From Sindora glabra (taxonomy: Eukaryota > Streptophyta > Magnoliopsida > Fabales > Fabaceae), in NCBI GenBank assembly GCA_020226215.1, contig CM035236.1, forward strand, positions 7,631,001 to 7,695,000: DNA of 64,000 nucleotides. Reading direction: 5' to 3'. Below, one piece after another: positions 1 through 12,700 of the stretch. Position 1 is the stretch's first letter. Each line of letters starts with the position of its first letter. A program made the translations under genes and the position numbers. The notes beneath the pieces are model-generated. The model saw only the letters and a program-made list of their open reading frames with translations. It was not told where the DNA came from and did no database searches.

Positions 1-3000
1 ATTGCAGACTCCACAAAAATTATTATTCATTGGATTCGATGATTAACGTACGATGACTCCAGATTCGCTGAGTCAGAAATTGGAAGGATTTGCATATTTG
101 CCTAGCTGACAGCGGTTGGACCCCAATTAGACGAGAAATTAAATTTTTTAAGTGCACTGTATTATAAAATAATTTTTTAAATATTAAATTATTTTTGAAT
201 TTGAATTTAGTACAATTATTCAATCTAATTATTTAAATGAGTGGATTTTTAACATTTCTATAAGTTTTATATTAATTAATTAAAGAACAAATACATAGTT
301 CATGGGGTAGGACCTTAAAAATTTAAGTATCACTTATTTAGAAAGTTAGATGTTACTGTAACTACTAAAGTGAGTATAAGCTTGTAGGTAATTTAATATT
401 TTAAACAAATATTTTAATAGTTTAATATACTACATTTTGTGTAGGGAGAATTTCTTGCATATATGAATGTAATACATTAATTCATTAAAAAAATAATTTT
501 TAAATTATTTACAAAGTTGGATCCAATATAATAATCATATAGTCGGTCCTCACATTTTCACAAAATTCAAATTGTAAATTTTTTATTTGACATTTGATTA
601 GTGTAAAATTTATAAAAATAAAAGAATATACATTTAAATAGATAAATGTAAAAAATTATTGATATAATTGTTGCACTGAATTCAAACTCATAAGTGGTTT
701 AATATTTATAAATTATTTTAAATAACTTAACATAAGACATCTTATGTATTCAAGAATTGACTCTGTTTACTTTATAGGAAAATGTCATAACTAATCCTAA
801 TCATAACTTGTGTAAAATTGTTTCCATCAACCTAAATTGATTTATTCATTACAATCTTGATTATTTAATTGAAGTATGTAATAAAGAAGAAATATAACAT
901 TTGAGAAATGCAAATATTTCATTCACTAACAAAGTTAACAAAATCAGAAAAAGTTATATCTACTTATATTCTTTCTAAAATGAGGATGAGCTAATTTAGT
1001 TAATTTAAAAGAGTATGATTTATAACTTCTTTACCTTTAGCCACCCTTAGCCTAAATAGAATAAGACCCTAAAATTCACTATCATATTAAAATATCTTAT
1101 GCTACCAATCCAACTTATAAAGCTCTTAACAAGTTTAACTGTAGAAAAGTGATAGAGAAGCTTAACTTGTATATTTGTAAACTAAAACATAGAGAAATAA
1201 GTTTGGGATTTAATGAGTAAATATTCTAAAGTAAATATTTAAATTTTATAATCATCTCATACTTCTTTGCATAGTCACACAAGTTAAACTCAAGTAATCA
1301 ATCTAATTCCAATCATAAGTTCATAACAATCACATTACATTTTTAACATAATCATAATACTCATTTATTATCATCCAAATACTTGTATATATAAACATAA
1401 TTTTATGTTGTTATAACACTACCATGTCTTATTTTATTGCTATTGTCTATGTATCTAACTTCTGTATATCACATACTAACTTATATTAACCTTAGAAAGC
1501 TCTAGATATATCTTAACTCCTTGTATAATATGATATATCAACTTAAATTAGGTGTAGTCCATCATATGATCATCTCATTCATAATTATATTTGGTAAAAC
1601 AAAATTTTGTTGGAATGGAATGGAAAAAGACTATCAACAAAAACATAAAAAAAGTGTAGAAACTAATACTTTTTTTATATGAAAGATAATACTGTTATTT
1701 TTATTTATTTATAACTTCTTAATAAAATTGAAAATAAAGAAAATTTGTGTTAAATGAATTAACTTAAATATGTTAAATGATTAAAATGAATTTAATTTTA
1801 TGTTATATTATTTTCAATTAAAAAAGATATTATAGATGAATGCATAATAGCACTATTTCTAAAATGATTTGATTTGAAGTATATATTTTTAATTCAAAAA
1901 TTTTCTTAACGGGTATGTTGTATATATTTGTACTGTATGTTGTTAAAAGAAAATATATATGAGTTTAAACATATATTATATTTATTAGTATTGTCTATTG
2001 CTTAAAAAAAAGTTAAATCCAATATATATGACAAGAAATTTGAAAATTTTCTAATTTAAAATATTTTCACACTTATAATGAAAGAAAAGGTTTAAAAATG
2101 GTTTATAATTAAAAAAGATATCTTTGAAAATTTAAAAATTTAATAAAAGATAGTTTTGAGATTTTAAAGACTTAATACAAAAAATATAGTCACAAGTCCA
2201 ATCCAAGAATGATAAAAATAAGTCATTTCATTATTTTTGTTATGAAATGAATATTTCATCATTTGATGAAATAATTATTTCTTAGAGAGTGAAGATTCTC
2301 ATTGTATAGTGCTTAGCAAACATACTTTTAGGCCATTACCTTTCCTATTCCTATTTCATTCTATCCAACCGAACACATTTTTAGTTTTTTTTTAACTATT
2401 TAGAATTTTTTACCTTTACCCACTATTTTAGTGATATCTCAAAGTATATATAAGATATTGATATGAAACTAGTTTTATTAAAAGGTAGACTTAATTACCT
2501 TTCTAATGATATGTAATTTACTAAAATTAGGTGTAAAACGAAGAAGTTATAGGCCTAAGAAGTATTTTGAGACTTCTAATAACATTTTCAAGAAATGAAG
2601 CACTTCACGAATCACTTCTTAGCTTAGTGTAATCATGGCTCGAGAAGTACTTTGCATATGAATGCCAAACATTTTCTAAAAAGTTTATTACTATTCATTT
2701 GGCATTTAATGCAGTCCAACTCATTTATTATTCATTAAATCATCATCCATTCATTAATATACCTAACATCTTATACAAACATTTTTTAACATCAAACTTA
2801 ATCAAATTATCATAAGTCATTATATTTCAATAAAATCACATGACTCAAAACCTAAACAAAACAATAATTTCATCACAAATCAATGCATTTAAGTTAGAAT
2901 ATTCACTTACCTATTATGGAGGATGATGTCAGAAGGTTGAAATTAATGTTCCTTAGTCCTAATAATATCAAAATCAAGATTTTTTTTTATTATGGTTTCC

Positions 3001-3716
3001 AAATTTTCTTAAAGCCAAATAACCCTTAATCTTTATCAAATTAGAAAGTGATAAAGGAAAATTCTAACAATGATAATGTTTTTATCTCAATTAGATAAAG
3101 AAATTAAAGAGCATTGCACTTAATGCTATTAAATTGGATAAAGGAATGAGGATGATGTTAATAGAATCTTGAAGTGGAAGTTATGGGATTTTAAGGAAAT
3201 AAATGAGGAAAGTTGAATGTGACTATAAAATGAAAAATAATGTTTAGGGGCATTTTTGAAATTATTCTCTAAATTTTGTTTGTAGTCATATACTCACTCA
3301 CAATAACTTAAAATCTTAACCTTTGTCCTTGTAACTTTGCATAAAATCTTTATTTTCAAACTTACCAAAACATTAAAATTTATTTTACCTAATATTTCTT
3401 TCATAATTGATAATAAAAAATTTTCTTCCATACATATAAATTCCATTTCAAACAAAATCATAATAGTATTTTATTTTTTGTCACAAAATAAAGTTCTAAA
3501 TTCTTATATTCCTCTTCTCCGCATAAAAATCTAAAATTCCTAATTATAAGGAGATCAAAACAAATAAGTTGTAGAAAATTAAAATTTGAAATCTAAGAGC
3601 TCGTGACTTCCTACATCGGTCATATACCCTAAGAATAGGTCATAACATTACCTATTCCTTTTTAATTCTTATATTACTTTAGGATATACATTGTTTAATT
3701 TCTTTTTATTTGTTCC

Positions 3717-3720
<4 letters not shown>
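1..3720. other. AT-rich intergenic DNA, possibly containing an eroded LTR-like repeat
   Basis: No gene is supported here. The two small open frames (23-223 on the minus strand, 3337-3534 on the plus strand) are rich in Lys, Asn, Ile and Phe, as expected of random AT-rich DNA, and have no motif. The stretch from roughly 1020 to 3650 resembles units A and E further right in texture: runs of short A/T words, a segment near 2900-2960 resembling the region before the CT-rich leader in E, and a GTGAC...TCGGTCATATACCCTAAG motif near 3605-3640 resembling the first 60 bases of E. I could not find matching ends or a target-site duplication, so an old LTR fragment is only a possibility. Confidence 0.3.

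Positions 3721-3771
<51 letters not shown>
3721..3771. repeat. (AT)n microsatellite
   Basis: An uninterrupted AT dinucleotide tract of about 51 bp, flanked by unrelated AT-rich sequence. Confidence 0.98.
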
Positions 3772-3772
<1 letters not shown>

Positions 3773-4389
3773 CATTTTTCATGTTTGTTACTATTATTTA
3801 TAATTTTAATATTAATATAATTAAATAGTGTTGATATAGCATGATATTAAATTTGATTATAAAAATATTTTTAATAAATTAGAAATTAATATATTTTGTA
3901 TTAATTGAATTATATAATTACATATTCTATTTTTAATATAAATTATTTTAATAATAAAATGAAATTTTATTTAAAATTTTTGAATATTTTATTGATATCA
4001 ATTTTTAAGTACTATTTTCAAGATATATATATATACATATTTCAATTAAGATTTTGTTAAGACTTCACATCTCATACACTATTTTTCTTTTATTTTTTTT
4101 TATTTTTATTTTATTTACTCCTATTATTTATAAATTAAATATTAATATCATTAAATTATATAAATATGATAAAAATAATTTTATTTTATTATAAAAATAT
4201 TTTAAATAAATGAAACATTTAATTTAAATCTTTAATTGATTTACTTATTTATATCTTTTATCTTTTGACTTTTATACTACATTTCAAAAATTTGTTATTT
4301 AAAAATATAAATATATAATTTTAAAATAAATATAAAATACTAAATTATAATTATATATTATTTTTATATTTATATTAATATAAAAATAT
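3772..4389. other. Low-complexity AT-rich spacer
   Basis: About 600 bp made almost wholly of A and T. No open frame, repeat boundary or RNA gene was seen. Confidence 0.8.
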
Positions 4390-4665
4390 TAATAAATATC
4401 CATGCAGTAGTATGGGCCTAAACTCTAGTTCCTGTTGCAAGACGAGGTCTGTCCAGGATTCATTCAGCAACCGGATATGGTTTAATCCTCATCCATAATC
4501 AAGGAGACTCAAATAGTGGGATAGAGGGCTGGAAATTGAGGGCCGAAAAGGGCCCAAACGTATTAACCCAACTGTTCAGGCAGTAGATGTTTCTCTAGTT
4601 GCCCATGCAAGCTCAACCCAACGATGATGGATAGGCTTCATTTTTCTTGCTGAAAGATTTTTTTT
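4390..4665. other. Island of higher GC content, identity unknown
   Basis: This roughly 275-bp patch is clearly richer in G and C than its surroundings, with words such as GGGCCTAAAC, GAGGGCCGAAAAGGGCCC and CAACCCAACGATGATGG. It has no open frame of useful length on either strand and no tRNA-like fold that I can see. It could be a fragment of an old transposon or gene. I do not recognise it. Confidence 0.4.
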
Positions 4666-6673
4666 TTTGGTAAAAAAAACTCGTTTAAAAGATTGACATG
4701 TCATTGATACGTTTTAATTTAAAAGTTTTGATTTTGATATATACCAATATGATGGTAAAAAATATTTTTATTTAAAATAGAAGATATTATTTTTTCATTA
4801 CACTTTTCATATTTAACATTAAATAAATAAATTATTTCTCTTAATTTTAATATTTTATAATTTTATTCCTAGAAAAAAATGTCTTATGAAAAAAACAAAC
4901 TAGCCATTTCATGCCTTTTACAAGTTATTTTGAAGTCTGAGGTTTAAACCATCAAGTCATGCCAACAAGTGACATATTTTGGTTTGATTTTCCTACAATT
5001 TGACTTGTGTATAAGCCATATTAATTCGAGCTTGTTGTCTGTTCCATTAGACTATAAATGAAAATCAATTTCATTTAATTCACACAGACTACTTCTGGCT
5101 CCATGTATAAGAGTATAATTAACCCTAATATGTGCCTTAAAGAACAAGCAGACTATTTTTTTCATGCTAGCTGGTCAGCATCCACACCGGAACAAGACCA
5201 ACCAGTGGCCTATTCTATTATTGAAATTGTAGAATCCAACTAAATAACTTACAGCCATTGAACTTGCAATAAATCAAATGGAAGCCAAACTTAGTTTTTT
5301 TAAGCTATACATGTATTCAGTCACTGTGATTGCTACTCATTCAACTTCAAAATAACATATGCATATGAAATGACGTTAGTTATGAAGTTAATGCTTCGAA
5401 GGAGAAGCCTGAGCCCCCCGTTCCTTTTCATTTTTCTTCTTCCGAGCAAATCATTTATAAAAGAAATAAATTTTAGTACATTATTAATGCAGTAATATAT
5501 CACTTAGTCATCATATTTTATTGTATATTAATATTATTTTTTTTCTAAAATTGAAATCTATTACGTTAAAATTAATGATCAAATTTAATAATATATCAAT
5601 ACATTGTTATGTTAATGATATAATATCTTCAATTTTTTTATAAAATAAATGACGCAGATGTTGGGTTCTCACATTTCAGGCATCGTAATGACTAGTTGCC
5701 TTCTTGGTAGATCCTTGCTTGTTATAGATTGGTGAGTTCTTGCAAGGTACTGAATAATGGAACTTATCATTGCACCTTGATTTATCATAAACTAAAAATT
5801 GAAATTATATTAAAAAGAGAATTATGTCAAACAAGATCTCCAGGTTGAACCAGTTTATTAGACTGCTGAAGAAAAACTAGTGAAGACTGAGGAGTTATGA
5901 TATTTATATTTCCTAAAAAGTGTGGGATTTTCTTCGAATCACCTTAATTTAGTTGGAGAATAAAATCCGATGAATGTTAGAATTTAGTTTACAAAATTCC
6001 AGAGGGAAGATAAAAGTCAAAATTTTTATTATATACCAATGTTCAAGTGATAAAAGATTCGATACTTCTTAAACAAAATTTCGGACTTAAATTTTATAAA
6101 TAGAAAAAATAAATGTTTATAAAACTTATTTTTAGGTTGAAGCTTGACCTAATTTAACTCTAGATTGGCTAGGATCTAAAGTAATTACCAAATACTGAAA
6201 TCTTCAAAAAAAGAAAATATTAGCTTTATTTATTAATAAATTGATTACATTAACGGCTAGTTAATTGAATTAACTAATTTAATCAACTGATAATATTGAC
6301 CATTTATATAAAGATATTTGGTAAATCAAATATTTATTGGCAATTTTTATATAAAATAACATATAAGGATATACATATATTTTATGATTTATTTGAGCAC
6401 TCTTTTATTTTTTTAATATTTTAGATTATAATATATTATTTATTATATTAATTTTTTAAAAAAATTATGCCATTATAATTTATTATACTTATTTAATTTT
6501 TCTTAAAAAATTGAATAATTATAATTTTTTAGTTAAGAAATATGTGTAATATTTTGATAGATGTGGTAATTATTAAAGTTTATTTTGTAACTATTTTTAA
6601 TCTTAAATTTAAAATTCATATATTTATTATTAAAAATATTAATAAATTACACATTTTAAGTATAAAAAATATT
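4666..6673. other. Intergenic DNA, no gene recognised
   Basis: Mixed AT-rich sequence with a moderately GC-richer patch at about 5060-5450 that includes a C-run near 5413-5420, and another at about 5640-5960. Stops are frequent in all frames. I see no element ends, tandem repeats or RNA genes. Confidence 0.6.
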
Positions 6674-7036
6674 TTTTACAAGTAATATTATTTTGTTATT
6701 TCTTTTTTAATATATATTGTTCTTTAATTTAAAATATATTATTTAATGAAATATTAATAATTTTTTCAAGAATTTTTTATTATTCACTATGAAATGAAAT
6801 ATATATTTTCTTCTTTTATATAATTTAATAGAAAATATATGATTATATTCATATATTTTCACAAGTAACATCATTTTGTTATTTTTTAATATATATTGTT
6901 TTTTAATTCAAAAGATGTTATTTAATAAAAATTAATAATTTTCTGAACACATTTTTTATTATTCATTGTAAAATGAAACATATGTTCCTTTTTTTTATAC
7001 AATTTCATAGAAAATATATGATTATATTTATGTAAT
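6674..7036. repeat. Two-copy tandem repeat, period about 183 bp
   Basis: The segment starting TTTTACAAGTAATATTATTTT near 6674 recurs near 6857 as TTTCACAAGTAACATCATTTT. The two copies stay aligned through the shared words TTAATATATATTGTT, TTTTTTATTATTCA and GAAAATATATGATTATATT. The copies differ by scattered substitutions and small indels. No third copy follows, and the repeat is unrelated to the large satellite to the right. Confidence 0.75.
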
Positions 7037-8059
7037 TTTTTTATTATTATGCAAATATTTTAATATAATTGATTGTTCTTATTTAGTTTCTTATTTAAAA
7101 ATAAATAATTATAACTTATTATATGTATTATATTTTTAATAAATAAATATATAATTTAATATTTTTCATTTATCAAGGATAAAAATGTAAAAAAATTATA
7201 ATTATGAGTAAAAATATCTTTTTCTATACTAAATACAAATCAACTATTTTAAAAAGTTATTATTCTTAATATTTCAAACATGGTGGCCATTTGAGAATTA
7301 ATAAATTAATTAAAATAATTATTTATTAAATATTTAAATTAATTGATTAATTTAATTAAATAATTAAAAATACTTAAATTAGTTAAAAATTAATAAAAAA
7401 ATTATTTATCACACAATCCCGTAATATAAGAATGGGTTAAATTGTCAAATGTCAAAAAGTGCCAAGCTATGAAATCAAACAATCTTAAACCCATTAATGA
7501 ACCATAGTTGTTGGCTTTAAATGGAAAATTTTGATTTCAAAGGGTGGAAATTAGTTGGTTGAGGTGGGTTAAGTGATCCAATTCCATCGGACCAAATTAA
7601 ATTAATTATTAAAAATATAAATTAAAATTGATTAAATTATATTGTCTAATTGAATAAATTCAATTAAGTTAGTTTATAACAATTAAAAATGGATTTGGTT
7701 AAGTCCATTATTAAATGATAGATGTGCATTAGGGAAATGATTTAGAATAAAAAATCTAAAAATATCCTTAAAATGATTATCGTTTTCTTAAATTTTAGCA
7801 AAATTTTTAATCGAATTCGATTAGTGATGATTAATGAGCTATCACTCGTAACCAATTGAACCCTAAAATATTTTTCATTTTTATTTTGAAAAAAAAATGA
7901 AATTTACATTTAATCTACTTTCGATTGCCTATTAATAAGCAGTTATGATTAGTCAATATCGAATTGAAGAAATATTACTCACCTTAGTCCTAGGAAAAAT
8001 ATGGGCTACTCACATTATAATTATATCTAAATGCTTTAGTTCTTTAGATATCAATGGAT
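7037..8059. other. AT-rich intergenic DNA
   Basis: No gene, repeat boundary or RNA gene was recognised. Most of it is A/T with short GC-richer words near 7420-7580 and 7820-8000. Confidence 0.6.
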
Positions 8060-8337
8060 TAAAGGTTAAGGGTATAAATAAACTTGGTCGAGTTAGGCTT
8101 TACCCTAAATAGCCTAACTCCAGCTAGCCTACTTTCTAAATTATTGGTCTAGGTTTGACCTGTTAACTTGTATAAGGCTAGAATTTAGACTTGACTTGAC
8201 CTGTTAAAAAAGTCTGACTAGGCCTATTAGTCTGACTAAGCCTAAACCCTATAAGCCTCCTCATATAAATAAACTTTCAAATTTACTAATACACAACTTT
8301 CTTAAGATCTAATATTATCCAATAGCTTAATTAGGCT

Positions 8338-8395
<58 letters not shown>

Positions 8396-8648
8396 TATTT
8401 ATATTTTTTATTTAATTAATATATATTATATTATATTATTTATAAATATATTTATAATTAAATAGGCTGACTTGATAGACCTATAAATTGAGCTTAAAAA
8501 AAGCATGGCCTATTTATTTAAATAGATCAATTTATCAGTTTAAACTTAACTTATTTAGATAAATAGGTTAGGTTAGGCTAGATTAGGCTTTAAGTAAGTT
8601 AGGCTGCAGACCCTTGATAGGCTGCCTGTCCTACTTACATCTCTATCA
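8060..8648. mobile_element. Putative foldback or hAT-like non-autonomous element
   Basis: Both sides of this segment are rich in the word TAGGCCTA/TAGGCT and its complement, arranged as a loose inverted repeat around an (AT)n centre. The left part has GAGTTAGGCTTTACCC and GACTAGGCCTATTAGTC. The right part, read in complement, has CAGCCTATCAAGGGTC and AATAGGCC. The outer ends are weakly similar when inverted: GGGTATAAATAAACTTGG on the left and GAGATGTAAGTAGGACAGG, complemented, on the right. Such ends occur in plant hAT-type MITEs, but I could not fix an 8-bp target duplication, so boundaries and class are tentative. Confidence 0.4.
8345..8391. repeat. (AT)n microsatellite
   Basis: An AT dinucleotide tract of about 47 bp at the centre of the putative foldback element. 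Confidence 0.97.
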
Positions 8649-9797
8649 AGGACACCTTTTATTATTTTTATTATAAAATAATTCATATAAATTTTCTCTT
8701 TATCAAATATTAACTTATTTAATTTTATTGTTAAAAAGATAAGATTAAAGAAACTAACATTTATATAAATATTAATAAAAGAATAAAATCAAATATTTTA
8801 ATATTTTATAAAGATATAATTGATATAAAAATTTTCACAAAAATAAAATGAATAAAAATAAACTTTATGGGGATAGAAAATAAAATTTACTTAGTCTACA
8901 TATAATAAAGTAGCCCTTGCTTGTGAGAATTGAAGTTCACATAAGCGTAAGAGATCTCATTAATGAAGTTCTTTAATTATATGCATGTAGAAAAGATCTT
9001 GAAATTAACATATCAAAATGCAATATTTATTTGGAGTAGCTTTACTTTTTTATTTAATTTATTCATAGTTTTAAGCATTAAAATTTATTTATTTATATTT
9101 TTTTATCATTAACATTTTATTTATTTATTTATTATTCAAAATTTAATAGCTATCATATGTGTTAAGTATGTCTATTTTTATCCCTAATTTTGAAAAATAA
9201 AACTTAATTCAAAATCCAATTTTAAAAAATTACATGATTTTGCAAACTTTAAACCCTATTATGTAATGATGTTATTTTTATAATTATAAATATCATTATT
9301 ATTATAATAATCATCATCATTATTGTTATTAGAGAAAAATATTGTTTATTCATATATAATATAGTAGGAAAAAATTAAGCTAGTACCATTTATTATAATT
9401 TATTATAGCGAGGTACCACATGCCTATTTTTTTTTATTTAAGTATATCCGCATATGAAAATTTATTATAAAGCCTAAAAGATAAAATAAAATACTTATAA
9501 TATGTTTTGAGAAGACTAAAAGTATTGAAACAAGAATATCTTTTATCACATATTAAATTAGAGAATTTTAATTTTAAAAAAATAAAAAATAAAAGATTAA
9601 AAACCTAAAAAAATTAAAATTAGAGAATTTTTAACTTTATAAAAATTAAATTAATATAAAATTTTAATTATAAATAAAATTAATAAAAATTTAATTTTTA
9701 AGGATTAAAATAAATTTCTAGTTAAGATAAAAATAAAAATAAATAAGAACTTAGAGGTATATAATCTTATATAAAATTATAGAATAGTCTCTTTCTT
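8649..9797. other. AT-rich spacer up to the satellite edge
   Basis: No gene recognised. The last 300 bp are almost entirely A/T with many AAATTA-type words. The satellite begins without a transposon boundary, at about 9798-9820. Confidence 0.7.
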
Positions 9798-12700
9798 TTA
9801 TTTGGTAATAACCTATTTTTTTTAATAAATTAGTTATTAATTAGACTTAATTTATCTATTTATTTAAAAATTTTAGTTAGTTTTACTATTTTAAAATGAA
9901 ACAGATACATTTTCTTTAATGACAGTTTGGTTGTTAATTAGACTTGATCTATCCATTCATTTGAGACTTTTAGTTAGTGCTATTATTTTGAAATGAAATA
10001 ATAACATTTTACTATTAGAAGAATAAATAGTAACATACTGTTATTTGATAATTTGATTGTAAATTAGACATGATTTATCCATTTATTTTAATTTTTGATT
10101 GGCGTTACTATTTATTATTTTGAAATGAAATAGTAACATCCTCTACTTTGAAAGTTTAGTTATTAATTAGACTTGATTTATTTATTCATTTAGAATTTTT
10201 TGTTAGTGTTATTATTTTAAAACAAAATAGTAATATGTTACTCTCTGAAGAATAAATAGTAATATACTATTATTTGATATTTTGATTATTAACTAGACTT
10301 AATTTATCTATTTATTTAAATTTTTTTATTGATGTTAGTATTTTAAAATAAAATAGTAATAGGTTATTGTTTGAAGAATAAATAAAAATATGCTATTATT
10401 TAGTAAATTGATGGTTAAGTAGACTTAATTTATCTATTTATTTGAGATTTTTTATTGATGTTACAATTTTAAAATAAAATAGTAATATGTTACTATAATA
10501 ATTTATTTATTAACTTAACTTGATTTATTTAGAGTTTTAGTTGATGTTATTATTTTGAAATAAAACATAAATATATTACAACTTGGAAAAAAAACAGTAA
10601 CATGCTGTTATTTAGCAATTTAGTTATTAACTAGACTTGATTAATCCATTTATTTGAGATTTTTAGTTAGTACTATTATCTTGAAATAAAATAGTAACAT
10701 GTTACTATCTGAAGAGTAAATAGTAATATACCGTTATTAGGTAATTTGATTATTAATTAGACTTATTTTATACATTTATTTAGAATTTTCAGTTAATGTT
10801 ACTATCTTGATATGAAATAGTAATATATTACATTTTAAAGAATAAATAGTAACATGATATTATTTGACACTTTGATAGTTAATTAAATTTTATTTATCAA
10901 TTTATTTGATATTTTTAGTTAATCTTACTATTTTAAAATAAAACAGTAATATGTTACTATCTGAAAATAAATAAGATCTTGTTGTTATTTAACAATTTTG
11001 CTATTAACTTGACTTAATTTATTCATTTATTTATGATTTTTGGTTAATGTTATTATTTCAAAATAAAACAGTAATATCCTCTTCTTTGACTGTTTGGTTA
11101 ATAATTCAACTTGATTTATCTATTTATTTGTGATTTTTAGTTAGTATTTTTATTTTCAAATAAAATAATAACATATTACTCTCTGAGAATAAATAGTAAC
11201 ATGCTGTTATATGATAATTTAGTTATTAATTAGACTTAATTTATCTATTTATTTAAAATTTTTAATTTATGTTATTATTTTAAAATGAATTAGTAATATG
11301 TTACTATCTAAAAAATAAATGGTAACATGTAATTATTTGACTACTTGGTTGTTACTTAATCTTCATTTATCCATTTATTTGAAGTTTTTTATTGATGTTT
11401 CTATGTTGAAATGAAATAGAAACATGTTACTATTTAAAGAACAAATAGTAATATGCTATTATTTGATAATCTACTTGTTAAATAGACTTAATGGATCCAT
11501 TTATTTATGATTTTTGATTGGTGTTATTATTTTGAAATGAAAAAATAACTTATTATTGTTTAGGGAATAAATTGTAACATGCTAGTATTTGACAATTTGA
11601 TTATTAACTAGACTTGATTTATCCTTTTATTTGGAGTTTTTAATTAGTCTTATTGTTTGAAAACGAAACAGTAATATTTTCTTTTTTGGCAGTTCAGTTA
11701 TTAATTAAACTTAATTTATCTATTCATTTAAAAATTTTAATTAGTGTAACTGTTTTGACATGAAATAGTAACATGTTACTGTTTATAGAATAAACAGTAA
11801 TATGCTGTTATTTAGCAATTTAGTTGTTAACTAGACTTGATTTATCTATTTATTTAAAATTTTTATTTATGTTACTGTTTTAAAATGAAATAGTAAAATC
11901 ATCATTTTTGGCAGTTTAGTTGTTAATTAAACTTAATTTATTTATGATTTTTTGTTAGGGTTACTATTTTAAAATAAAACACTAATATATTGCTATCTGG
12001 AGAATAAATATTAACATGATGTTATTTGATAATTTGGTTATTAACTAAACTTAATTTATCCATTTATTTAAAATTTTTAGTTAGTGTTACTGTTTTAGAA
12101 TAAAATAGTAACATCTTCTTCCTTGGTAGTTTAATTGTTAATTAAACTTAATTTTTTTAATTTATTTGAAATAAAGGAATAACATACTGTTATTTAGCTA
12201 TTTGATTGTTAACTAAATTTGAATTATCCATTTATTTAAAATTTTTAGTTAGTGTTACTATTTTGATATAAAATAGAAAAAAGTCACTGTTTGAAAAATA
12301 AATAGTAACATACTCTTCTTTAGCTGATTGATTGTAAATTAGACTTGTTTTATTTATTTATTTGTAATTTTTAGTTAGTATTATTGATTTGAAACTAAAA
12401 AGTAAGCTATTATTTTTTAGAGAACAAATAATAACTTGCTATTATTTGATAATTTAATTGTTTATTAAACTTAATTTATCCATTTATTTAGAATTTGTGA
12501 TTGGTGTTATTATTTTGAAATGAAACAGTAACATATTACAGTTATGAGAATAAATAGTAACATATTATTATTTGGTAATATAGTTGTTAACTAGAATTGA
12601 TTTATCCATTTATTTAAAATTTTTAGTTAGTATTATTATCTTGAAATGAAATAGTAATATATTATTGTTTAGAGAAAAATAGTAATATACTGTTATTTGG

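Noticed and set aside
23..223. Minus-strand frame of 66 codons at the left edge
   Set aside because: The half nearest the edge has a fairly ordinary amino-acid mix, but there is no recognisable motif, splice context or coding-like flank. It could be part of an exon beyond the window, but this cannot be supported.
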